Of a stretch of 29,322 nucleotides of DNA, positions 21,895 through 29,322 are shown piece by piece. The stretch is taken from positions 1-29,322 of the forward strand of contig JAZSFX010000026.1 of the NCBI GenBank assembly GCA_045532455.1, given 5' to 3'. The translations under genes were made by a program, and so were the position numbers. Source of the stretch: Ornithomonoglobus_A sp045532455. GTDB taxonomy: Bacteria; Bacillota; Clostridia; UBA1381. Position 1 is the stretch's first letter; the number at the start of each line of letters is the position of its first letter. The notes below the pieces were generated by a model. The model was not told the DNA's origin. It searched no databases and worked only from the letters and a program-made list of their open reading frames with translations.

Positions 21895-24015
21895 TTATTT
21901 TTCGTATTCTGTCCAATCGCGTGGAGCCTCGATTGTAGTCCACTTTTCGTGTACATTATCAGATTTGATTTCGTAGTCATGGCTGTTTGTAGCTTCCTGA
22001 ACTGCAAGATAATACCACATTGTTGTGTCCATATTATCAGGCCACTTAACCATATCATCAAGAAGGTCTTCTGTTATTTCAGGAATACGTTTCAAAACTC
22101 TGTTTGTAAGAGTCATTGCCTCGGCTCTTGTGATGTAATCATCAGGACGGAACCTACCATTATAACCGATTATCCAACCAACGTGAGCAGCCTCATTAAT
22201 TTCATCTTCACCCCAATGATTATCTATGTCAGTAAACTTGTTTTTGCCGTTATATATAACGTCAGAGAACCTTGATGCTATTGTAGCATATTCAGCTCTT
22301 GTTATAAATGCATTTGGAACAAATGTGGTATCTGTACGTCCGTTAATGATTCCTAAATCTTCAAGTGTTGATACTGCAGCGCAGAACCAATCACCTTCAT
22401 TTACATCGCTGAATTTATTATCTTTTGTCAGGTTGCCATCTCTTACCTCAGGAGTCAGAAGTCTGAAGAAGATTGTTGCAACTTCAGCTCTTGTGATATT
22501 TGCTTCTGGGTGAACAAGACCATCATGACGTCCTATAATGTAAGCATAGTGCTCATCAGTCAGTTGAGATGGTATTGGTGTTTTGTTCCATTTTGCATAT
22601 ACTGTTGTATCAGCATTTAATGTATGTGTATCAACAGGAATTGTTAATGATTCATCAATATACCAACCTTCGAATGTATAACCTTCTCTTAATGTGATAT
22701 AATCATCCAAGTCAACAACAGTACCTTTGTTTGTTGTTACAGGAGTAACAGATAAACCACCGTTTCCTACGAAGTTCAATGTAACCTTTGTGGTATCCTT
22801 TTCAACCCATTTTGCATATACAGTTGTGTTTGCATTCAGAGTAACTTTTTCAATCGGTTGTGTCAACTCTTTGTCACTGTACCAACCTGCAAATGTGTAG
22901 CCATCTTTTACAGTCTTGTATTCTGAAAGGTCAATAACAGTTCCTTTATTCTTTATCAAAGAAGTTATTAAGCTACCCTCATTAGTTTCGAAAGTCAACT
23001 TGTATGTTGTAATTCCGCCACCGCCAGGGCTGGATGGTTGTTGATATATAACTGTTACATCTTCGGTGAGGTAAATGTTTGATGTGTCCACAGTTGCGCC
23101 CTCGCTAGTAGAATCAGTTTGTTTTGCTTTGTAGCGCACTTCAGCCAATTCATCGTTTGCACCAGAATAAATTTTAGTCCAACCGTTCACATAACCTGTT
23201 GTGGTATATGTTATTGAATTTCCTGTTTGTGGGGCTGCGGCCTTTACAGGACATTCTATTTGAATATCATTATTCAAATATGAATCAAGTGTACTTTTAT
23301 GAGCAAACTCTGTGTCCCCGCCTGGTTGTGGGTCGCAAGGTGCAATGGTGATATTCAGAGTTTCGCCTGTTGCATCAGAGGAATATGTACGATTTATTTC
23401 ACGGTATAATTTTGTTATTGGAGCAGCGTTAACAAATGATAAACCATACATATTTCGACCCGCGTCATATGTTTTCATATTATTATCTGCAATAGTAAGA
23501 CCCGTTGGAAGTTTAACAGTGATTGTAAATTCGCCCTTTACTTTTGTGCCTTCTAACTCTTGTGTACCAACGCCAGATACATTGTCTACAAACAATTGAG
23601 CAAGCGCCATATAATCATTGTAAATTGTTGCAACATTATCCATATCCATAGTTGTTTTTAGTGTAAAGTCAGCAAAAGCGGCTCTGCTATTAACTGTTTG
23701 TTCAACATCTGTGTCTCTGTATAATGTGCTTGATTCAGAAGAGTTTTTTGCCTGAATGTTTGTATCAACCAAAACGTCGGGGAAAGACGAGTAGTCGCCA
23801 GTGTTTGTTTGAAGAACATTAATGCGATTGTGAATGGTGTCTTTCTTGAAAGTAGTTGTTGTTCCAGGCACATTATATTCACCATTAGCATCAGCTAATG
23901 CATCAAATGCAGACAATACATCATCTTTAAGTGTAGCAGATGCAGTAATTGGCATAAATGCCATCGTTGCACACATAGATAGTGCAGTAATAATTGAAGT
24001 TATTTTTTTTCTCAT
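21895..24015 (-). CDS. S-layer-homology surface protein with InlB-type repeats
   Basis: Secreted envelope protein of 706 aa. It has a signal peptide (residues 1-27, ending ITASA) and a large unrecognised N-terminal region (about 30-325). A PSSPGGGG linker leads to two InlB/Listeria-Bacteroides repeats (about 336-403 and 410-476; each ends GYTFxGWY ... TTVYAKW). Three SLH domains follow (about 484-520, 535-584, 593-642), with ITRAE motifs at each C-terminal part, then a further SLH-like half unit. SLH domains attach proteins non-covalently to wall polymers; the InlB-type repeats are common in adhesin-like proteins. I start at ATG 24015 with AAGGAG 11 nt upstream; the GTG at 24027 is inside that site. 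It has a perfect consensus promoter and stands alone. Confidence 0.9.
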   Translation of the reverse strand: MRKKITSIITALSMCATMAFMPITASATLKDDVLSAFDALADANGEYNVPGTTTTFKKDTIHNRINVLQTNTGDYSSFPDVLVDTNIQAKNSSESSTLYRDTDVEQTVNSRAAFADFTLKTTMDMDNVATIYNDYMALAQLFVDNVSGVGTQELEGTKVKGEFTITVKLPTGLTIADNNMKTYDAGRNMYGLSFVNAAPITKLYREINRTYSSDATGETLNITIAPCDPQPGGDTEFAHKSTLDSYLNNDIQIECPVKAAAPQTGNSITYTTTGYVNGWTKIYSGANDELAEVRYKAKQTDSTSEGATVDTSNIYLTEDVTVIYQQPSSPGGGGITTYKLTFETNEGSLITSLIKNKGTVIDLSEYKTVKDGYTFAGWYSDKELTQPIEKVTLNANTTVYAKWVEKDTTKVTLNFVGNGGLSVTPVTTNKGTVVDLDDYITLREGYTFEGWYIDESLTIPVDTHTLNADTTVYAKWNKTPIPSQLTDEHYAYIIGRHDGLVHPEANITRAEVATIFFRLLTPEVRDGNLTKDNKFSDVNEGDWFCAAVSTLEDLGIINGRTDTTFVPNAFITRAEYATIASRFSDVIYNGKNKFTDIDNHWGEDEINEAAHVGWIIGYNGRFRPDDYITRAEAMTLTNRVLKRIPEITEDLLDDMVKWPDNMDTTMWYYLAVQEATNSHDYEIKSDNVHEKWTTIEAPRDWTEYEK

Positions 24016-24061
24016 TTTATATATCACTCCTTGTATATTTTATCCAAATTAACTATAATTA

Positions 24062-24090
24062 ATTATATTACAAATAACAAACTTTGTCAA
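24062..24090 (-). promoter_or_regulatory. Consensus sigma-A promoter for the SLH/InlB-repeat gene
   Basis: Minus-strand TTGACA (24085-24090), 17-base spacer, TATAAT (24062-24067): a 12/12 consensus match about 47 bases upstream of the ATG. It predicts abundant expression. Confidence 0.88.
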
Positions 24091-24124
24091 GTGTTTTCGC
24101 AACAAATTAAATGCATAAATGCGA

Positions 24125-24910
24125 TTAAAAACACCAAAATATGTCATCTTGAAAAATATTAAATAATTTACTTTTTTGCTTTTTCAAAGTCAATGTACGA
24201 CACTTTATTTCCTCATTATTAAGTATGCAATTTGCATTTTCTTTCATCTGTTCAAAACATTCTTTGCCGTATCGGTATATAATCGCTTCTTTTGCCTCAG
24301 CAAGATTTGGCTTTCGCTTGTTCATTGAATGCATATCACTTCCAAGAATATGAGCATAAGAGTCATTCATTATTTTATCTGCAATTTTTTTCATTTTCTT
24401 GTCCAAAAACAACTCGCCATTTATTTGGAATACGACACCAAAATCTACAAGGTTTGAAAGATTTTCTATATCCTGCAGGGTGTATCGGTCAATATGTGCC
24501 ATAATTGGTCTAAGTCCTAAAAGAGTCAGCTTGTATACACTGTCAAGCATCCATTCTTTCCATGGAGTATATGGCATTTCAACAAGTATGTAGTTTGTAT
24601 TTTCTATACAAAGGTCGCAAATGTTCTTAAGCTCTGCAATGTCGGTCAGCATATTAACTTCGCAGCCTTTATGTATTTTTGGAAATGTTGTGTCAGAAGT
24701 TGCCATTTCATTGCAGAGTTGCTTGTATGCGGCCTCTCTGCGCAACAAAAAATGCTCAATACTTTCTTCGCATTTAGGATAACAATGTGAGGTGGAAACA
24801 ATGGTATTTATACCTTGTGCTTTACTTTCGTTAATCATATCCAGAGAAGTTTTTATATTCAGAGCACCGTCATCTACATCGGGCAGTATATGAGAATGAA
24901 AATCTATCAT
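24125..24910 (-). CDS. CpsB/YwqE-type PHP-family protein-tyrosine phosphatase
   Basis: Metal-dependent phosphatase of the PHP fold; relatives (CpsB, Wzb-like in Gram-positives, YwqE) dephosphorylate tyrosine kinases that control capsule or exopolysaccharide export. The 261-aa product has DFHSHILPDVDDGA (3-16), STSHCYP, GCEVNM, the substrate-side VEMPYTPW, PIMAHIDRY and GSDMHSMNKR, which supply the metal ligands. There is no partner tyrosine kinase or Wzz protein next to it. Its ATG overlaps the VanZ-like gene stop (ATGA), so it is translated together with that membrane protein from the promoter at 25414-25442. Confidence 0.87.
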   Translation of the reverse strand: MIDFHSHILPDVDDGALNIKTSLDMINESKAQGINTIVSTSHCYPKCEESIEHFLLRREAAYKQLCNEMATSDTTFPKIHKGCEVNMLTDIAELKNICDLCIENTNYILVEMPYTPWKEWMLDSVYKLTLLGLRPIMAHIDRYTLQDIENLSNLVDFGVVFQINGELFLDKKMKKIADKIMNDSYAHILGSDMHSMNKRKPNLAEAKEAIIYRYGKECFEQMKENANCILNNEEIKCRTLTLKKQKSKLFNIFQDDIFWCF

Positions 24911-25377
24911 CTTTTTTCTCTCCTTAGTATTTTAAAAAGTAAAAATATCAACATAATGCCAACAAAAGCGCCTGAGGTGTCTATTAATATATCTCTTAAC
25001 TCTCCGCTTCTGCCCGCAACAAATGTCTGATGAATTTCATCGGAGCAGGCGTATAGAAAGCAGAATAAAACAGATATAATAATTAAAAATGTCGGTTTAA
25101 ATTTTTTAATAAGCGAGGTAAACATCCAATACACGCTTGCACCCAAAGCTGCGTATATTGTAAAATGTGCAGTTTTGCGGACGATATGGCTTAATTTTAT
25201 TAAAAGAAATTCAATGTCGTGCTTTATTAAAAAATCAGGAAGTAAGTTGATGATTGTCAGAATAAGTGTATTACTTGAATTTGTTGATACCTGTGCATTT
25301 TGTCCCGAAAAATAAAAAATTACCAACATAATAAACAACGTTGATGCACAAGGCAGGTATTTTAAAAATCTATTCAT
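24907..25377 (-). CDS. VanZ-like family membrane protein
   Basis: Small integral membrane protein of 156 aa with four or so hydrophobic helices. It has the family motifs RKTAHFTIYAALGAS and SDEIHQTFVAGRSGELRDILIDTSGAFVG. VanZ gives low-level teicoplanin resistance in its founding member, but most family members are of unknown function. The ATG follows AAGGA by 8 nt. It overlaps the phosphatase gene by the sequence ATGA, a coupling that suggests a shared role at the envelope. Confidence 0.9.
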   Translation of the reverse strand: MNRFLKYLPCASTLFIMLVIFYFSGQNAQVSTNSSNTLILTIINLLPDFLIKHDIEFLLIKLSHIVRKTAHFTIYAALGASVYWMFTSLIKKFKPTFLIIISVLFCFLYACSDEIHQTFVAGRSGELRDILIDTSGAFVGIMLIFLLFKILRREKR

Positions 25378-25413
25378 AAAACTTTTCCTTAAATTAAATT
25401 ACTATATAATATT

Positions 25414-25442
25414 ATTATACAAACTTTAGTACAAAAAGTCAA
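25414..25442 (-). promoter_or_regulatory. Sigma-A promoter for vanZ-like and phosphatase genes
   Basis: Minus-strand TTGACT (25437-25442), 17-base spacer, TATAAT (25414-25419), about 37 bases upstream of the VanZ-like ATG. Confidence 0.78.
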
Positions 25443-25465
25443 TAAATATAAGAAATAATTTTATA

Positions 25466-25879
25466 TTATTCAGGCTTGTATGAAAGTGAGTGCATAAAAC
25501 CGTCTAAGGGAAGTGTCATAATATCACCACCAACGCAGGTATTGTCTATAACTATCACGTTTGCATATACAATATCATTAACATCTGTTGGGTAGTTAGT
25601 TACCTGATATGTATATCGTATTCCGCTTTTACCGTAGTACTTGCGTAAATCAAGTCCTGCCTCGAGCTGAAGTTTATTATAATTTTCATATACCATATCA
25701 AAAGGCTCAGGTATTATTATATTGCTTTTGTCGGTGTAATTTTCATTAACCTCCCAACCGTATTTTTCCAAAAAGGCAATATTCATATCGTTATGTATTT
25801 GTGCGCCGAAAACACTAAAGGATACAAAACAAATAAAAAGCATAATTGCACTTATAAAATACAAAGTTTTATTTTTCAA
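25466..25879 (-). CDS. DUF4830 secreted protein
   Basis: A 137-aa protein with an N-terminal hydrophobic export segment (about residues 5-25, ending SVFGA, no lipobox Cys). Its domain matches my memory of DUF4830 in Firmicutes: FLEKYGWEVNE, IIIPEPFDMVYENYNKLQ, GLDLRKYYGK and the C-terminal CVGGDI. Function is unknown. The start is TTG at 25879, supported by a very strong GAGGAGG ribosome binding site 8 nt upstream; no ATG is available. It is divergent from the DUF378 gene. A TATAAT lies in the shared gap, but its -35 is poor. Confidence 0.82.
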   Translation of the reverse strand: MKNKTLYFISAIMLFICFVSFSVFGAQIHNDMNIAFLEKYGWEVNENYTDKSNIIIPEPFDMVYENYNKLQLEAGLDLRKYYGKSGIRYTYQVTNYPTDVNDIVYANVIVIDNTCVGGDIMTLPLDGFMHSLSYKPE

Positions 25880-26008
25880 ATAAAATACCTCCTCAAATAT
25901 ATTCCAATATTAATTTATAATAATTATATGTAAATTATTACCACGTTTAAAGAATGAATACAAGCATAAAATATTAGTGAAAAATTTTTATAAAGGAGAT
26001 AATGCAAA

Positions 26009-26206
26009 ATGGATAAAACAGCATTGGTACTTGTTATAATAGGTGCGCTGAATTGGTTGCTTGTAGGCCTGTTCGGATTTGACCTTGTGGGCTCAATATT
26101 CGGAGGACAACTTGCTCTTGTACCGAGAATAATATTTACATTAGTAGGAATTGCAGGTTTGTGGTCTATAAAGTTTCTGTTTAATTCAAAAAATAATCAT
26201 GCGTAA
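26009..26206 (+). CDS. DUF378 small membrane protein
   Basis: A 65-aa protein with two hydrophobic helices and the DUF378 pattern: GALNWLLVGLFGFDLVGSIFGG then LVGIAGLWSI. Homologues (Bacillus YuzA type) are widespread and uncharacterised. The ATG has AAAGGAG 10 nt upstream. It is a single-gene unit ending in a good terminator. Confidence 0.93.
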   Translation: MDKTALVLVIIGALNWLLVGLFGFDLVGSIFGGQLALVPRIIFTLVGIAGLWSIKFLFNSKNNHA

Positions 26207-26210
26207 GATG

Positions 26211-26242
26211 ATTCCCGTTGTTAATTTATTTTCAACGGGAAT
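26211..26242 (+). terminator. Terminator of the DUF378 gene
   Basis: A 10-bp perfect stem ATTCCCGTTG / CAACGGGAAT (26211-26220, 26233-26242) with a 12-base loop, followed by TGTTAATTTTTAA. Confidence 0.78.
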
Positions 26243-26260
26243 TGTTAATTTTTAATTACA

Positions 26261-26270
26261 TTAGTGCTAA
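26261..26270. promoter_or_regulatory. Operator-like near-palindrome upstream of the SLH gene promoter
   Basis: TTAGTGCTAA lies 15 bases upstream of the -35 box. It shares its half-sites with the palindrome at 26355-26366. It could be a regulator site; this is a pattern-based guess. Confidence 0.3.
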
Positions 26271-26285
26271 TTTTGTATTACATTG

Positions 26286-26314
26286 TTGAAAAATGTTTTT
26301 TAGTATGTTATAAT
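26286..26314 (+). promoter_or_regulatory. Sigma-A promoter for the second SLH gene
   Basis: TTGAAA (26286-26291), 17-base spacer, TATAAT (26309-26314). The predicted leader is about 105 nt, long for this window, and contains a 12-bp palindrome. Confidence 0.75.
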
Positions 26315-26354
26315 ATAACAAATAATATATGAGTTTTTTAACAACATATAGTAT

Positions 26355-26366
26355 TTAGTGCACTAA
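26355..26366. promoter_or_regulatory. Palindrome in the leader of the second SLH gene
   Basis: TTAGTGCACTAA is a perfect 12-base palindrome about 35 bases after the predicted transcription start. It matches the half-sites of 26261-26270, so the promoter is bracketed by two related dyads. Confidence 0.35.
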
Positions 26367-26425
26367 TATATTGCCTTATTTTGTGCATAACCATATTTTT
26401 GGCAAGGAAGGAACGGTACTTGATT

Positions 26426-28243
26426 ATGAAAAAAATAACTAAAATAATAGCATCGTGTGCGATTTGTACTGCAATGTGTACAGTAAATGTATTTGCTGCA
26501 TCATTTTCAGATATATTTGCAGAACAATACTCGTGGGCTAAAACTTATATAGAGGATATGGCGGATAAAGGGTACATAAACGGTTTCGAAGACGGAACAT
26601 TCAGACCCGACAATCAGGTTACAAAGCTTGAATGTATTGCACTTTTTGCAAGAGCAATGGGAGCTTTAGACGAAGCTAATGCGTCTGTTTTGCAAAAAGC
26701 TCACGAACAATATGACGTTATACTACAGACATATGACTTAGGCTGGGGCCACGACGAATTGGCATATATGCTTTATAAAGGTGCTTTAACAGAGTCAGAC
26801 CTTAATACATATATAAGATACGTAAAAGATGAGCCGGTGTTAAGACACGAAGCGGCTGTTATTATAACAAAGGCTATGAATGGCGACGCACAGGCAAAGG
26901 AACAGACAAAAGTCAGCCTTGACTATACTGATGCTAAGGATATTCCTTCAAACGCATTGGGTTATGTAAGCTTCGTTACTGATAACGGAATTATGAACGG
27001 TATGGACGATGGCGGTTTTGCACCTAACCAATCAGTGCTAAGAAGCCAGATGGCAGTAATGCTTGCCCGTGTGGTAGATAAAACAGGCTACGAATACTTA
27101 GAAGCTAAGTTAACAAAAATAGATACAGAAAATATGACTGCCACACTAACAGACAGATATGGAGCAGAAACAGAGTATACATATGATGAAAATACTCAGT
27201 TTAAAATATTAGGCTCAAGCGTTAAGCCTGAGTATATGCTAAGCAACGTTACAGTTTCGTGCACAGTACAAAACGGAAAACTGATAAGTGCTGATTCACT
27301 TACAGATACTGCAGATTTAACAGTAACAGGTAAATATCAAGGCTCAGCAACATCAGGCGGAGTGGTTACAATAAGACTTACAAAATTTGGTGAAAGCTCA
27401 TCAAGTACATATATCTGTGCTGACGATATAACAGTAAGCTACGATGGCGAGCCTGCAACATTAAGGTCATTCAAGAGCGGCGACGTTATTACATTAGAAC
27501 TTTCAAATGGTAAGGTTTACGCAGTTAAGGGTGAACAACAAGAATATAAAATAGAAAATGCAGTAATAGTTTCAGTTGATATAGAAGATTATCTTTCAGT
27601 TACAATATCACACTCAAACAGCCAATATGACGGAATGTCATTGCCTGTAAGTAATAGCGCAACCGTTATGAAGAATGGTGTTTCAACAAACTTCTCGGAT
27701 ATTTACCCTGGCGATAGAGTTGCACTAACTGTTAAGTACGGTGAAATTGTATCGGTAGTTGCAACATCAACACTACAAACATTTGAGGGTACAATTCAAT
27801 CAATAAATATCGCTAACCAATCAACAATGACAGTAAAAATCAATTCTGTTGAAAAAACATACATTATTGCAAATGACACACCAATAACAAAGAACGGTGA
27901 AGATATAACAGTATATGATTTAAGAGTTGGCGATAGCGTTAAAATTACAACAGATTCAGATGCAATAACTAAGATTGTATGTCTTGGAAGTGTAATTTCA
28001 AATGACGGAAAAGTATCAGGTACAATAACAGATGTAAACACATCTCTTGGATTTGTAAAGATTGCAATATCAGAAAGCACTACCGAAACAATATTCTGTA
28101 ATGATACAAAAACAACAGTTATGTCATCGTTAGGTGGTTCAAAGAAGAATATGAGCTATGTAAAAGTAGGTTCAAAAGTTACACTTTTCGGAAAAGTTAC
28201 AAACGGTGCATTTATTTCTACATTGATTGTAATAGAAGAATAA
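26426..28243 (+). CDS. S-layer-homology protein with repeated C-terminal beta units
   Basis: Secreted envelope protein of 605 aa. It has a signal peptide (1-25, ending NVFAA) and three N-terminal SLH domains. The first is clear (about 27-80, GFEDGTFRPDNQVTKLE); the second is degenerate (about 88-152); the third is near 163-217 (GMDDGGFAPNQSVLRSQ). The remaining about 385 residues look like five related units of 60-75 residues, each beta-rich, with a recurring pattern of a T/S-rich strand, a turn with T.I..NG and a GD-V strand (DLRVGDSVKI, IYPGDRVAL, FKSGDVITL, VKVGSKVTL). The ATG lies 13 nt after AAGGA; an in-frame TTG at 26420 is better spaced and would add Met-Ile. It has its own promoter and terminator. 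Confidence 0.88.
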   Translation: MKKITKIIASCAICTAMCTVNVFAASFSDIFAEQYSWAKTYIEDMADKGYINGFEDGTFRPDNQVTKLECIALFARAMGALDEANASVLQKAHEQYDVILQTYDLGWGHDELAYMLYKGALTESDLNTYIRYVKDEPVLRHEAAVIITKAMNGDAQAKEQTKVSLDYTDAKDIPSNALGYVSFVTDNGIMNGMDDGGFAPNQSVLRSQMAVMLARVVDKTGYEYLEAKLTKIDTENMTATLTDRYGAETEYTYDENTQFKILGSSVKPEYMLSNVTVSCTVQNGKLISADSLTDTADLTVTGKYQGSATSGGVVTIRLTKFGESSSSTYICADDITVSYDGEPATLRSFKSGDVITLELSNGKVYAVKGEQQEYKIENAVIVSVDIEDYLSVTISHSNSQYDGMSLPVSNSATVMKNGVSTNFSDIYPGDRVALTVKYGEIVSVVATSTLQTFEGTIQSINIANQSTMTVKINSVEKTYIIANDTPITKNGEDITVYDLRVGDSVKITTDSDAITKIVCLGSVISNDGKVSGTITDVNTSLGFVKIAISESTTETIFCNDTKTTVMSSLGGSKKNMSYVKVGSKVTLFGKVTNGAFISTLIVIEE

Positions 28244-28251
28244 AATTAAAG

Positions 28252-28291
28252 AATACAGGCAGACCAGCAAGGGCGGTTTGCCTGTATTTTT
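28252..28291 (+). terminator. Terminator of the second SLH gene
   Basis: Stem AATACAGGCA-ACC / GGT-TGCCTGTATT (28252-28265, 28275-28288) with one mismatch and a 9-base loop, running into TTTTT (28287-28291). Confidence 0.85.
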
Positions 28292-28297
28292 AAAAGA

Positions 28298-28331
28298 GAG
28301 GATATAGCGTGAAAAATTACGTTATATCCTC
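28298..28331 (+). repeat. 13-bp hairpin covering a ribosome binding site and GTG start
   Basis: Arms 28298-28310 and 28319-28331 pair fully (one G-U) with an 8-base loop. The left arm contains GAGG and the first bases of the GTG at 28309, so folding would hide this start. There is no T run after it. It may be a translational switch or simply a palindromic element before the real start. Confidence 0.7.
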
Positions 28332-29322
28332 GATTAAGAGCAGAAAGGCTATGGAAATTAAAATGATTGTTGCAATAATTGGCGGCGGTGCATCGGGACT
28401 TGTTGCGGCTTTGGCAGCGGCAAAAAACGGTGCAGAAGTTACTATTTATGAAAGATGCGACAGAGTAGGAAAAAAGATTCTGTCAACAGGTAACGGACGT
28501 TGTAATATGACAAATACAAATGCTGATTTTGAAAATTATCATGGTAAAAATGTTAATTTTATAAGCAATGTAAAATCACACTTTTGGGTAGATGAAACAC
28601 TTTCCTTTTTTGAAGAACTTGGATTGTTATACAAGTTCGAAGAAAAGGGGAGAGTATACCCGTTTTCCGATACTGCAACCTCAGTTCTTGATGTATTGAG
28701 AATAGGTATAAAGCAAATGGGAATATCCGTAAGAGAAAACTTTGAGGTTAAAGAAATTAAAAAGTGTAAAAACGGATTTGAACTTATTTCATACAACGGT
28801 GAGCGCGGCTTTTGCGAAAAAGCAGTTATTGCAACAGGCGGAAAAGCCGCACCGTCTTTAGGCTCAAACGGAAGCGGATATGAAATTGCAAAAGCTATGG
28901 GACATACCATAACTGAGCTTTCGCCATCGCTTGTTCAACTAAAAACAGAGGGAGATACTGCAAAAAAGCTAAAAGGCTTAAAACTTCAGTGCAGCGCATC
29001 TGTAAACGATATAAAAACAGACGGTGAGGTTTTGTTTACCGATTACGGTTTATCGGGAATTGCGATTTTTGAGTTATCTGCTTATTCAAAAGACGGAGAT
29101 ATTATTAAATTAGATATCATGCCTCAGTTCTCTTATGATGATGTATATAATATGGTTTATAAAAGAGTAAAAACTATGCCACAATGCGAAATGGAAAACT
29201 TTTTTGTGGGTATGCTGAATAAACGAGTAGGACAGGTATTCTTAAAGAGTATCAGTATTGAGCCTTTATCAAAAAAAGCGTCAGAGCTTTCTGAAAAAGA
29301 TATAAGAAATATAGCATCTTCG
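28309..29322 (+). CDS. HI0933/BaiN-like FAD-dependent oxidoreductase (partial, runs off the right edge)
   Basis: Flavoprotein of the HI0933/YhiN/BaiN group; BaiN relatives reduce bile-acid intermediates, but most members have unknown substrates. Visible: the FAD Rossmann motif IIGGGASGLVAALAAAK, ERCDRVGKKILSTGNGRCNMTN, GRVYPFSDTATSV, ATGGKAAPSLGSNGSGYEIAKAMGH and FTDYGLSG. All fit the family. About 338 residues are present; full-length members have about 400, so only the end is missing. The start is uncertain: GTG 28309 has the best spaced Shine-Dalgarno (GAGAGG, 7 nt) but lies in a hairpin. ATG 28351 or ATG 28363 is closer to the usual family N-terminus (MIVAIIGGG) but has a poor ribosome binding site. 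Confidence 0.9.
   Translation, partial: MKNYVISSIKSRKAMEIKMIVAIIGGGASGLVAALAAAKNGAEVTIYERCDRVGKKILSTGNGRCNMTNTNADFENYHGKNVNFISNVKSHFWVDETLSFFEELGLLYKFEEKGRVYPFSDTATSVLDVLRIGIKQMGISVRENFEVKEIKKCKNGFELISYNGERGFCEKAVIATGGKAAPSLGSNGSGYEIAKAMGHTITELSPSLVQLKTEGDTAKKLKGLKLQCSASVNDIKTDGEVLFTDYGLSGIAIFELSAYSKDGDIIKLDIMPQFSYDDVYNMVYKRVKTMPQCEMENFFVGMLNKRVGQVFLKSISIEPLSKKASELSEKDIRNIASS

Noticed and set aside
28539..28910. Minus-strand open frame inside the flavoprotein gene
   Set aside because: It is antisense to conserved FAD-family motifs and has no supporting ribosome binding site.
1..29322. CRISPR arrays, insertion sequences, rRNA or origin of replication
   Set aside because: No regularly spaced direct repeats, no transposase-like gene, no rRNA-like stretch and no DnaA-box cluster were noticed on reading.

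Overview
The window is AT-rich bacterial DNA with dense, short-spaced genes, strong AAGGAGG-type ribosome binding sites, and TTGACA-N17-TATAAT type promoters. Its gene content (pro-sigma-K, a SpoIVFB-like protease, class B sortase, S-layer-homology proteins, VanZ, DUF4830, DUF378, and GlnRS beside GluRS) points to an endospore-forming Firmicute of class Clostridia, probably a gut or anaerobic lineage. Family and genus cannot be resolved from sequence reading alone. No phage module, insertion sequence, CRISPR array or rRNA was seen; this looks like ordinary chromosome with surface-protein islands.

Left part (1-7428, nearly all minus strand): tRNA-Arg(CCU) with a strong terminator; an operon of an NPKTG-anchored surface protein and a class B sortase; a tight aroE-aroK-proC operon (shikimate and proline synthesis); sigK with its pro-sequence; and a divergent comEC. 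Immediately across a divergent intergenic region is a SpoIVFB-like intramembrane protease, the enzyme type that activates pro-sigma-K. The substrate and its likely protease therefore lie about 2.5 kb apart with only comEC between them.

Middle part (7556-18567, plus strand): spoIVFB; pgi with a small P-loop protein; thrC; then a run of cysE, gltX, glnS, a class I/II aminotransferase and trpS. A long imperfect hairpin lies between thrC and cysE. This part is mostly housekeeping: central carbon, amino-acid and aminoacyl-tRNA synthesis.

Right part (18636-29322): envelope genes. A TagO/WecA-type lipid-carrier sugar-phosphate transferase and UDP-GlcNAc 2-epimerase (start of a wall glycopolymer), an unrecognised beta-rich protein, a convergent SLH/InlB-repeat surface protein, a CpsB-type PHP phosphatase with a VanZ-like membrane protein, DUF4830 and DUF378 small proteins, a second SLH protein with repeated C-terminal beta units, and a HI0933/BaiN-like flavoprotein running off the right edge. 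SLH domains normally bind a secondary wall polymer, so the glycopolymer genes and the SLH proteins may serve the same envelope layer; this is inference.

No gene-free stretch exceeds 300 bases. The longest is about 220 bases (26207-26425); it holds a terminator, a promoter and two related palindromes.
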